From: an uncultured candidate division Zixibacteria bacterium | GTDB lineage: Bacteria; Zixibacteria; MSB-5A5; GN15; PGXB01 | Direction: 5' to 3' | NCBI GenBank assembly: GCA_937925655.1 | Contig: CALAMC010000047.1 | Coordinates: forward strand, 62,001-126,000 | Length of the DNA stretch: 64,000 bases | Part shown: positions 1-6,652 of the stretch, one piece after another | Layout: every line of letters begins with the position of its first letter | Position numbering within the stretch: the stretch's first letter is position 1 | The notes under the pieces: generated by a model | What the model was told of the DNA's origin: nothing | What the model saw: only the letters and a program-made list of their open reading frames with translations | The model's database searches: none | Program-made: the position numbers and the translations under genes

Positions 1-166
1 GGACCAATCCGTTGGCGTTTTTAAAATAAGCCGTGTAGAATGTCTTGGAGTCGAATATCGAAGTTCCACCTCCGGAAAACGACGCCCACAGCAATAACAC
101 TATAACCAGCGTTATTAAAAGCCCGACCCTGATTTCCCCCCATTTGATTCTATTCGATCTTTTCAT
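1..166 (-). CDS. mlaD: MlaD/MCE-family lipid-transport protein, N-terminal part (cut by window edge)
   Basis: Only the first 55 codons lie in the window. The frame begins at ATG 166 with MKRSNRIKWGEIRVG, followed by one hydrophobic segment (about residues 14-28) and then a short periplasmic start (SKTFYTAYFKNANGL). A short basic cytoplasmic start, one membrane anchor and a first beta strand with 'F.NANGL' is how MlaD/MCE proteins begin; they form the periplasmic substrate-binding ring of the Mla phospholipid transporter. It lies 12 nt downstream of the ATPase gene mlaF and continues the order mlaE-mlaF-mlaD. The MCE domain itself is mostly outside the window, so the call rests on the N-terminus and gene order. 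Confidence 0.8.
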   Translation of the reverse strand, partial: MKRSNRIKWGEIRVGLLITLVIVLLLWASFSGGGTSIFDSKTFYTAYFKNANGLV

Positions 167-178
167 GCTATCCTCGAC

Positions 179-946
179 TTATATAAAATCAATCTTATGG
201 ACATTGGCAATAGAATCCCGAAATGGTTGCAGGAAATTTACCACCTGCTTGTCCGATGATTCCCGCAGTTCGACAACATTACCGTCAAAAACCACCCGAC
301 CTTCATCTATGATGATAAATTTATCGGCCACTTCGAGCGCGTCGGCGATCTGATGAGTAACCACGATCGATGAAACCTTCTTGACCTCGGAAAGGCGGTT
401 TATCAGGGTTATCACATTGCGGGTCATCTCCGGGTCGAGTCCCGTAGTCGGTTCATCGTATAGCATGATTTTGGGATTGGTTGAAAGCAGGGCACGGCTG
501 ATAGCAACCCGCCGCTGCATCCCGCCCGATAGCTCATCCGGCAGTCTGTCTATTATCTCTTCGGTTAATCCGACAAAACCAAGCATCTCGCGGACTTTTT
601 CCTCGATTTCTTCCAAAGGCATCTTCGTATGTTCCAGCAGATAAAAACCGACGTTTTCGCCGACCGTCATCGAATCGAACAGCGCCCCATCCTGAAAAAC
701 CATGCCGATTCTTTTCCGGATTTCCCGCATTTTACGTTCGGCCATACCACAGATGTTTTCATCGTCGACGATTATCCGGCCCGAATGGGGACAATTAAGG
801 CCGAGTATCAGCCGCAGTATAGTCGATTTGCCCGATCCGGAATGACCCATAATTATGCGGGACTCACCGTTGGGGATTTCAAAAGAAACGCCGCTTAAAA
901 CTTCCTTCTCCCCGTAACCGAAACTGACGTTTTCAAACCGGATCAT
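179..946 (-). CDS. mlaF: Mla-type ABC transporter ATP-binding protein
   Basis: Cytoplasmic ATPase of the Mla phospholipid transport system, which moves lipids between inner and outer membrane. 255 aa, normal for the family. Visible motifs: Walker A GHSGSGKST (residues 34-42), Q-loop FQDGALF (84-90), signature LSGGMQRR (139-146), Walker B IMLYDEPTTGLDP (160-172) and H-loop His198. 'FQDGALFDSMTV' and 'LSGGM.RRV..ARAL' are typical of the MlaF/Ttg2A subgroup rather than of sugar or amino-acid importers. The start codon overlaps the stop of the permease gene mlaE (ATGA), so the two are translationally coupled. The nucleotide-binding site is intact. Confidence 0.93.
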   Translation of the reverse strand: MIRFENVSFGYGEKEVLSGVSFEIPNGESRIIMGHSGSGKSTILRLILGLNCPHSGRIIVDDENICGMAERKMREIRKRIGMVFQDGALFDSMTVGENVGFYLLEHTKMPLEEIEEKVREMLGFVGLTEEIIDRLPDELSGGMQRRVAISRALLSTNPKIMLYDEPTTGLDPEMTRNVITLINRLSEVKKVSSIVVTHQIADALEVADKFIIIDEGRVVFDGNVVELRESSDKQVVNFLQPFRDSIANVHKIDFI

Positions 947-1713
947 AAATACCCTTTAATAAACGACCAGACCACCTTGGTAATAAAGAAATTGCTAATC
1001 AAAACCGTGATGGAGGCCAGCATAACCGATTCGGTCGTGGCCCGCCCAACCCCTTTGGTCCCGCCTTCGGATGAAAAACCTTTATAACAGGCGATGAAGG
1101 CAATGATAAACGAGAAAATTACCGGCTTGACCAGCCCGATAAAAATATTGCCGAAAATGAGACGCTCTTTTACGGCCGCCAGATAAGTGGTCGAAGTCAG
1201 ATTGGCGATAAATACCGCCACCAGCCAGCCACCCAATAAAGCGATAAAATCGCAAACGACGGTCAACGCCGGGACCATTATGACCAGGGCAATAATTCGC
1301 GGCGCCACCAGTTTGCGCATGGGATCGATGCCGAACGCAATCAGGGCATCGATCTGGTTGGAGGATTTCATCGAGCCGATCTCGGCGGTGATTCCGGCGG
1401 CCACGCGCGCGGCCACCATCAGACCCGTTAGCACGGGTCCCAATTCGCGAATGATGGCAATGGCCATCACCCGTCCCAGATATGATTTACTGCCGAATTC
1501 GGCCAGCTCGTTGGAAAACTGCACGGCCATAGCCTGTCCTGCAGAAATTCCCGTCAGGATGATGAGAAAAAGCGAGCCGATCCCGACAATATACATCTGC
1601 TCCAGCGTCTCGGCCGGATAAATGGGACGCCCAACCGTGGCGCGCATGGCCTTAATCGAAAAGAAAAACAACTCCTGCGACTGAAGAGCGAATCGTTTAA
1701 GTCGTTCGATCAT
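943..1713 (-). CDS. mlaE: MlaE-family phospholipid ABC transporter permease
   Basis: Inner-membrane permease of the Mla system. 256 aa with an amphipathic N-terminus, then about five hydrophobic segments. The diagnostic MlaE block AARVAAGITAEIGSMK followed by 'NQIDAL' (about residues 101-124) is present, as is the following 'P.R.LVAPRIIA' stretch. It is the first gene of the operon mlaE-mlaF-mlaD; its stop overlaps the mlaF start. A good promoter lies 41 nt upstream of the start codon. MlaB, MlaC and MlaA homologues are not in the window and may lie elsewhere or be absent. Confidence 0.93.
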   Translation of the reverse strand: MIERLKRFALQSQELFFFSIKAMRATVGRPIYPAETLEQMYIVGIGSLFLIILTGISAGQAMAVQFSNELAEFGSKSYLGRVMAIAIIRELGPVLTGLMVAARVAAGITAEIGSMKSSNQIDALIAFGIDPMRKLVAPRIIALVIMVPALTVVCDFIALLGGWLVAVFIANLTSTTYLAAVKERLIFGNIFIGLVKPVIFSFIIAFIACYKGFSSEGGTKGVGRATTESVMLASITVLISNFFITKVVWSFIKGYL

Positions 1714-1753
1714 GGAATGCCCGAATCCTCTATATTCAAATAATTAGTCTTTA

Positions 1754-1782
1754 ATGGTAGAAACCGGAAATGCCAATGTCAA
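1754..1782 (-). promoter_or_regulatory. Promoter of the mlaEFD operon
   Basis: On the minus strand TTGACA (1777-1782), a 17-nt spacer and TACCAT (1754-1759), about 40 nt before the mlaE start codon. The -35 is a perfect sigma-70-type match and the -10 matches four of six positions. Confidence 0.6.
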
Positions 1783-1854
1783 GCCACAAATTAAGCCTTC
1801 CCGACGATCTTTTATCATAAAAATGGACAAATATTGTTTCCTGTATTACGTTAT

Positions 1855-1868
1855 ATGAGTATACTCAT
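1855..1868. promoter_or_regulatory. Perfect 14-bp palindrome, possible operator
   Basis: ATGAGTATACTCAT is a perfect inverted repeat 21 nt before the start codon of the PP-loop ATPase gene and includes a -10-like TATACT (1860-1865). A dimeric repressor site over a promoter would look like this. No regulator can be assigned. Confidence 0.4.
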
Positions 1869-1889
1869 GTTGCGATAGAATTACGAATT

Positions 1890-2906
1890 ATGACAGATAA
1901 AAAACGACCTCATGCCATAGCCCTGTTTTCCGGCGGCCTCGATTCGGCGCTGGCGATACTTATGATGCTCCAGCAGAACATCGAAGTGACGGCGTTGACT
2001 TTCTTGACGCATTTCGGTTGCGACATAAAAGACCGTTCCAGCTGTAGCGCCGACCCCTACCCGGTCGCGGAAAAATTCAAATTCAACGTCCGGCTGGTGC
2101 ATCTCGGAGAGCAGTTTATTAAGATCGTGCAAAAACCCAAATACGGTTATGGCCGAAATATGAATCCGTGCGTCGATTGCCGGATTTTGATGCTCAAAGA
2201 AGCCAAAGAGTACATGCGCCTTGTGGGCGCCGACTTCGTTATAACCGGCGAAGTGCTGGGACAACGGCCCAAATCCCAGCATCGGGGGATGATGCGCGCC
2301 GTGGAGCGCGACAGCGGCCTGGAAGGTTTTCTTTTGCGGCCGCTGTGTGCCAAACTTCTCGACCCGACCATCCCGGAAATCAACGGCCTGGTGAAACGCG
2401 AATTATTGGGCAATTTCAACGGACGCTCGCGAAAACCACAGATTGCCCTGGCCGAAAAATTCGGGCTCGAGGACTACCCCTCCCCGGCCGCGGGCTGTCT
2501 TTTAACCGATGTCTCTTATTCCAACCGATTGCGAGATTTGATGCGGCATACCGACCGGATCGACTTCAATGATTTGAATCTGTTGCGTGTGGGACGGCAT
2601 TTCCGTCTGGATGAAAACACTAAAATCATCATTGGTCGGCGAGAACATGAAAATGATAAAATCCTGCAATACGCCAAACCGGAGCATATTCTGCTGGAAG
2701 CCCTCGATATTGGTTCGCCCATCGGAGTATATATAAGCACCAACGGCGATGGCCGTCTGCCGGAAGCGGCGGCGTTGACGGCCCGCTATTGCGACAATAA
2801 AAACGACGCCGATGTGGAGATAAGCGTTATCAATGAAGGCGACGGTCGCAAATTTAGGGTTCGACCCGCTGACATGGAATATTACTCTCAATTTCAACTG
2901 AAATAA
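1890..2906 (+). CDS. PP-loop ATPase, tRNA-thiolation-like, with C-terminal DUF814/NFACT-R-like region
   Basis: 338 aa. The N-terminus carries the PP-loop nucleotide-binding motif SGGLDS (residues 14-19) of the ATP-pyrophosphatase family that adenylates substrates in tRNA thiolation (MnmA, ThiI, TtcA) or makes preQ0 (QueC). Cysteines at 44 and 52, a CVDC pair (94-97) and GEVLGQRPKSQ (120-130) resemble MnmA/ThiI-type enzymes, where Cys residues carry sulfur or a cluster. The C-terminal third (GRHFRLDENTKIIIGR and onwards) resembles the DUF814/NFACT-R RNA-binding region. Substrate base and sulfur donor cannot be told. It is a single gene on the plus strand between two minus-strand units, preceded by a 14-bp palindrome. 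Too short and differently built to be called MnmA or ThiI outright. Confidence 0.75.
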   Translation: MTDKKRPHAIALFSGGLDSALAILMMLQQNIEVTALTFLTHFGCDIKDRSSCSADPYPVAEKFKFNVRLVHLGEQFIKIVQKPKYGYGRNMNPCVDCRILMLKEAKEYMRLVGADFVITGEVLGQRPKSQHRGMMRAVERDSGLEGFLLRPLCAKLLDPTIPEINGLVKRELLGNFNGRSRKPQIALAEKFGLEDYPSPAAGCLLTDVSYSNRLRDLMRHTDRIDFNDLNLLRVGRHFRLDENTKIIIGRREHENDKILQYAKPEHILLEALDIGSPIGVYISTNGDGRLPEAAALTARYCDNKNDADVEISVINEGDGRKFRVRPADMEYYSQFQLK

Positions 2907-2910
2907 AAAC

Positions 2911-2937
2911 GGGTTCCCGACATCCTTTCAGGAACCC
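2911..2937 (-). terminator. Intrinsic terminator, minus-strand transcript
   Basis: GGGTTCC (2911-2917) pairs with GGAACCC (2931-2937); on the minus strand the stem is followed by GTTTTTATTT. It therefore ends a minus-strand transcript, although the only reading frame just upstream on that strand is the 40-codon frame at 2946-3068. On the plus strand it could also slow transcripts from the PP-loop gene but lacks a T-run there. Confidence 0.75.
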
Positions 2938-2945
2938 ATCTTACC

Positions 2946-3068
2946 TCAGTCAATGTAACCAAGTAACTCTACCACAAGTTGCTTTTCATGACTTCTCCGG
3001 CAAACACAGGTGTATCCCTGTATATGTAACCTCTTAGCTGACCGATGATTATTTACTACAAATGCCAT
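2946..3068 (-). CDS. Unrecognised 40-codon ORF or small RNA ending on a terminator
   Basis: A minus-strand frame from ATG 3068 to TGA 2946 encodes 40 residues (MAFVVNNHRSAKRLHIQGYT, then a CVCRR stretch, ending LLGYID). The stop codon is 8 nt from an intrinsic terminator, so a short transcript ends here. There is no clear ribosome binding site before the ATG. I recognise no family. The same stretch could be a non-coding RNA: it contains a small hairpin ACAGG-GATACA-CCTGT (3008-3023) and GGTTAC occurs twice. The transcript end is well supported; whether it is translated is open. Confidence 0.35.
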   Translation of the reverse strand: MAFVVNNHRSAKRLHIQGYTCVCRRSHEKQLVVELLGYID

Positions 3069-3260
3069 GCCAGATTCTTAAAACTTGCTCTAATGCTATG
3101 CCATTGTTTCAGTTACAGAATAATATCCGGAACCATGTTCATCCGATAAATAGACCGAATCGCATATCCTGCGCCCCGACACCCGCCATAATTCAACCGA
3201 GAAATTATAAGTCGCCAATTATCAACATGTTACTTATGCGCAAAACCTGCCGCATAAAAA

Positions 3261-3287
3261 ACCCCTCTTTATCGAGAAAAGAGGGGT
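3261..3287 (-). terminator. Intrinsic terminator of the cohesin-like secreted protein gene
   Basis: A perfect 10-bp stem ACCCCTCTTT (3261-3270) / AAAGAGGGGT (3278-3287) with a 7-nt loop, followed on the minus strand by TTTTTATG. It lies about 35 nt after the stop of the gene at 3321-4127. Confidence 0.85.
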
Positions 3288-3320
3288 CCTCACTTGCCTA
3301 CAGGGTATAATCTTTTGCAA

Positions 3321-4127
3321 TTACTTCAGCAACATCATCTTTTTTGTTTCGACTTTGTTGGTTCCGGCGTTAATGCGATAGAAATAGACACCGGTGGCTA
3401 CTGGGGCACCGCTGGCATCATTTCCATCCCATTGAACCGCATGATGGCCTTCCTGCTGAAATTCATCGACCAAGGTCGATACTTTCTGACCCAGGACGTT
3501 GAAAATTTCCAGGTTTACATGGCTTGCCACATCCAAATCATACATCACAACCGTCGTCGGGTTGAAAGGATTCGGATAATTCTGATGAAGCGCAAAAGCG
3601 AGCGGGACGGTCGGGCCACCCGAGGTCACCAGCTCGATTTTAATGTCGTCGAATTCCGGTTTCGACGCAATCAGTTCCGATTGAGTGGATTGGACGAACA
3701 TTAAGGAGTGGTTGGGCATATCTTCGACCGGAACGATTTCCAATTGCTTCAATTCCGGATCAGCCACGGTAAAATGCATATTGGCGATAACACCCGACCC
3801 GGCTTCCAATTGGCTCTTTTCGCCGTAAACCATGGGAATCAGCGCGATAACCACACGGTTGTTTTCGGCGTCGATTTTCGCCACTTTCAGGTCGAAGCCC
3901 TCCGAACGGGTCCCTTCGAAAGTCACCTCATTCAACACGGCGCCTTCCGAATACTCCAATGGCAATTCCATGCCGGCCATCGCAGTCACGTTGTCGAGCA
4001 TGATGGGAACGACCACAATTTCATTCTGGACGTTGGCTTCTCCTACCGCCACTTTGCTCACCTCCGCCGCAAACGCCGACGACAAGAGAAACATCAGTCC
4101 GACTGCGATGATGCTCATTTTTCTCAT
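3321..4127 (-). CDS. Secreted cohesin-like domain protein with type IX-style C-terminal sorting tail
   Basis: 268 aa from ATG 4127, chosen over an upstream GTG (4133) because a GGGGTGAG ribosome site sits just before it. MRKMSIIAVG plus a hydrophobic run and SSAFA form a signal peptide. The middle (about residues 25-165) has the cohesin/TSP-like pattern 'VPIMLDNVTAMAGMELPL' ... 'SGVIANMHFTV' of an extracellular beta-sandwich. The last 90 residues are a classic sorting domain: LHQNYPNPFNPTT, then VNLEIFNVLGQ, then GVYFYRINAG, ending in a lysine-rich tail. Such tails direct export through type IX secretion in FCB bacteria or are retained as surface anchors. It has its own promoter and terminator, so it is monocistronic. 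The ligand is unknown. Confidence 0.8.
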   Translation of the reverse strand: MRKMSIIAVGLMFLLSSAFAAEVSKVAVGEANVQNEIVVVPIMLDNVTAMAGMELPLEYSEGAVLNEVTFEGTRSEGFDLKVAKIDAENNRVVIALIPMVYGEKSQLEAGSGVIANMHFTVADPELKQLEIVPVEDMPNHSLMFVQSTQSELIASKPEFDDIKIELVTSGGPTVPLAFALHQNYPNPFNPTTVVMYDLDVASHVNLEIFNVLGQKVSTLVDEFQQEGHHAVQWDGNDASGAPVATGVYFYRINAGTNKVETKKMMLLK

Positions 4128-4285
4128 TAGCACTCACCCCCGTTAAGGGTTAAAAGTTAATCCTTTTTCTGCCTCAAGGCTAACGTTCCATGTAGCTCGG
4201 CAGACGTTTCCTATCCGCAATACGATTTTTTACCCACAAAACGCAATATGGCAGTGAAAATGAGTGAGGATCGTCATCTATAATA

Positions 4286-4314
4286 ATAATACGCGCCAAC
4301 AATTTTTCTGTCAA
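4286..4314 (-). promoter_or_regulatory. Strong promoter of the cohesin-like protein gene
   Basis: On the minus strand TTGACA (4309-4314), a 17-nt spacer and TATTAT (4286-4291). A near-consensus sigma-70 promoter, with a 5' leader of about 150 nt before ATG 4127. Confidence 0.75.
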
Positions 4315-4581
4315 GAAATATTTCCTGCTTGTTTAACAATTGCGTTTACCAGAAGGTTCGCGATTCCACCCTGTTTGGTAACCATTCGGCGATGATTTTA
4401 TTCCACGATTTGGTTCCACTTCCGATGTCAAATGGCCTTACCGGGTTAATTTTCCTCCATTCATTCAATTATAAACTCCTGTAAGGCATTTGTTCCATAA
4501 CGAATAAAATACTTTAAAATATATCAATATTTTTTTGAAAGCCGCAGCCGTCCATTCAGTTGATAAGAGAATTTATTTGTC
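4315..4581. other. Intergenic, no gene seen
   Basis: AT-rich stretch between the divergent promoters of the cohesin-like gene and the OPT transporter. I find no reading frame with coding character, no tRNA-like fold and no strong inverted repeat. Confidence 0.5.
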
Positions 4582-4610
4582 TTGACACCACCCGGTCAAG
4601 CGGATAGTTT
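4582..4610 (+). promoter_or_regulatory. Promoter of the OPT transporter operon
   Basis: TTGACA (4582-4587), a 17-nt spacer and TAGTTT (4605-4610), about 40 nt upstream of the GTG start. Perfect -35, moderate -10. Confidence 0.6.
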
Positions 4611-4651
4611 AGCGTTAATGCAATCTTAACACATCTTGTCGGGAGAATATT

Positions 4652-6646
4652 GTGGCGCACACCGATGAAAACGACATACCCGCCTTCAAACCGTATATAC
4701 CCGCATCTGAAACCATCGCCGAAGTTACGATCAAAGCCATCGTGCTGGGGTCTATCCTGTCGGTGGTTTTCGGCGTGGCCAATGCCTATATCGGCGTCAA
4801 ATACGGCATGACCGTCTCGGCCTCGATTCCGGCCGCGGTCATATCGATGGCGGTTCTTCGGGCTCTTTTCAAAAAAGTCACGGTTCTGGAAAACAACATT
4901 GTCCAGACCATCGGGTCGGCCGGCGAATCGCTTGCCGCCGGTATAATTTTCACCATTCCGGCCTTCTTTATCTGGGCCGCCAATGCCGAATTGGCCGCAC
5001 AGGGATATGAACATGCTATTTCCAAATGGCAGATTTTCTGGCTGTCCATGCTCGGCGGCGGGCTGGGCATTCTCCTTATGATTCCTCTGCGCCGCTACCT
5101 CGTGGAAAAAGAACATGGCAAATTGAGATTCCCCGAAGGCACCGCCTGTGCCGAAATCATTGTCGCCGGCGATGAGGGCGGGAAAAAGGCCAAAACCGTG
5201 TTCACCGGTATCTTCATCGGGGCGCTTTTTAAACTGCTCTACTACACGGGTCGACTATGGTCGGAAACACCCTCGCATGACTTTAAGGGCATCTTTAAAG
5301 GCGGGACCATCGGCATGGATGCCACCCCCGTGCTCGTCGGAGTGGGCTACATTATCGGTCCCCGCATCGCCGCCCTGATGCTGGCCGGCGCAGTCCTGGG
5401 TTACCTGGGCATCAGCCCGCTATTGTCTTTTATCGGGGATCAAATTCCCGGAATAATTATCGCTCCCGGAACCATTCCGCTCAACGAAATGGACCCCGGA
5501 CAATTGCGCAACTATTTTATCAAATACCTCGGCGTCGGGGCGGTGGCCGTCGGCGGGTTTGTTTCTCTGGCCAAATCAATACCGGTCATCTTCCATTCAT
5601 TCGCGGCCGGGTTTAAAGAAATTTTCAAAGGCAAAGTCCCCGACAGCCAGATCCCCCGTACCGACCGTGACCTGCCCATGTCGGCCGTTTTGATCGGGAC
5701 GCTTTTGATCGCGATTGCCATCTGGGCCCTGCCCAGCACCGAACTTCATTTTCTGGGAGCATTACTGGCTATTTTGTTCGGCTTCTTCTTTGTCGTCGTC
5801 GCCGCCCGCATTGTCGGCATTGTCGGATCCTCGTCGTCACCGGTGTCCGGGATGACCATCGCTACTCTTCTGGTGACATGCATGGTTCTGCTGGCCTTCG
5901 GTGTCAGCGGCACCAAGGGCATGGTCACGGCCATGTCGGTCGGGGCGGTCGTGTGCATCGCTGTGTGCATGTCCGGCGACATTGCCCAGGACCTCAAAAC
6001 CGGATATCTGTTGGGAGGAACGCCGAAAAAAATGCAGCTCATGGAATTCATCGGACTGCTTTTCCCGGCCATGGTTATGGGTTTCACTCTGTATATTCTG
6101 GGCGAGACGTTCGGTTACGTGCAATCGCCTGAACATCCCAATCCGGTTCTGGCCCCGCAGGCCAATGTCATGGCGACTGTAGTGCAGGGCGTCATGAATG
6201 CCAATATCCCGTGGACTCCGATTATCGTCGGTGGCATGATTGCCGTCGCCGTGGAGCTATTGGGGATTCAATCGCTGCCGTTTGCCATCGGGTTGTACCT
6301 GCCCCTGTCGCTTTCGACACCCATCATGCTCGGGGCCATTGTCGCCATGATTGTGTCAAAATCGTCCGTGAACACGGTGATTAAAAAAGCCCGCGAACAG
6401 ATGGGTATACTTTTCGCATCGGGAATTGTGGCCGGCGACGCCCTTGTCGGTGTCTTGACGGCTTTCACCATCTATGGTTCCGATCGATTTGGCTCCGGAT
6501 CATATCGCGAATTTTTCGAAAGTCATGAGGGTATGACCCAGTCCCTGACGGGAGCCTTCGGGCCATACCTGTCATTGATTACTATTTTGGGGCTGGCGGT
6601 AATGATGTATTTCTTCGCGCGGGGGTCGGCTAAAAACGGCAGCTAA
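4652..6646 (+). CDS. OPT-family oligopeptide/metal-chelate transporter
   Basis: 664 aa, strongly hydrophobic throughout with about 14-16 membrane segments, the length expected for prokaryotic OPT transporters. These are proton-coupled symporters for small peptides or metal-siderophore complexes. The block 'AVLGSILSVVFGVANAYIGVKYGMTVSASIPAAV' region near residues 30-65 and the later 'NVMATVVQGVMNANIPW' and 'GLYLPLSLSTPIMLG' stretches are typical of the bacterial OPT subgroup. The start is GTG 4652 after a GGGAGA ribosome site at 4641-4646. The glycosyltransferase gene follows after 6 nt, so they are probably cotranscribed although functionally unrelated. Substrate cannot be told. Confidence 0.9.
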   Translation: MAHTDENDIPAFKPYIPASETIAEVTIKAIVLGSILSVVFGVANAYIGVKYGMTVSASIPAAVISMAVLRALFKKVTVLENNIVQTIGSAGESLAAGIIFTIPAFFIWAANAELAAQGYEHAISKWQIFWLSMLGGGLGILLMIPLRRYLVEKEHGKLRFPEGTACAEIIVAGDEGGKKAKTVFTGIFIGALFKLLYYTGRLWSETPSHDFKGIFKGGTIGMDATPVLVGVGYIIGPRIAALMLAGAVLGYLGISPLLSFIGDQIPGIIIAPGTIPLNEMDPGQLRNYFIKYLGVGAVAVGGFVSLAKSIPVIFHSFAAGFKEIFKGKVPDSQIPRTDRDLPMSAVLIGTLLIAIAIWALPSTELHFLGALLAILFGFFFVVVAARIVGIVGSSSSPVSGMTIATLLVTCMVLLAFGVSGTKGMVTAMSVGAVVCIAVCMSGDIAQDLKTGYLLGGTPKKMQLMEFIGLLFPAMVMGFTLYILGETFGYVQSPEHPNPVLAPQANVMATVVQGVMNANIPWTPIIVGGMIAVAVELLGIQSLPFAIGLYLPLSLSTPIMLGAIVAMIVSKSSVNTVIKKAREQMGILFASGIVAGDALVGVLTAFTIYGSDRFGSGSYREFFESHEGMTQSLTGAFGPYLSLITILGLAVMMYFFARGSAKNGS

Positions 6647-6652
6647 GAAGCC

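Noticed and set aside
4556..5116. Antisense frame (186 codons) over the start of the OPT gene
   Set aside because: Low-complexity shadow; also overlaps the OPT promoter and ribosome site.
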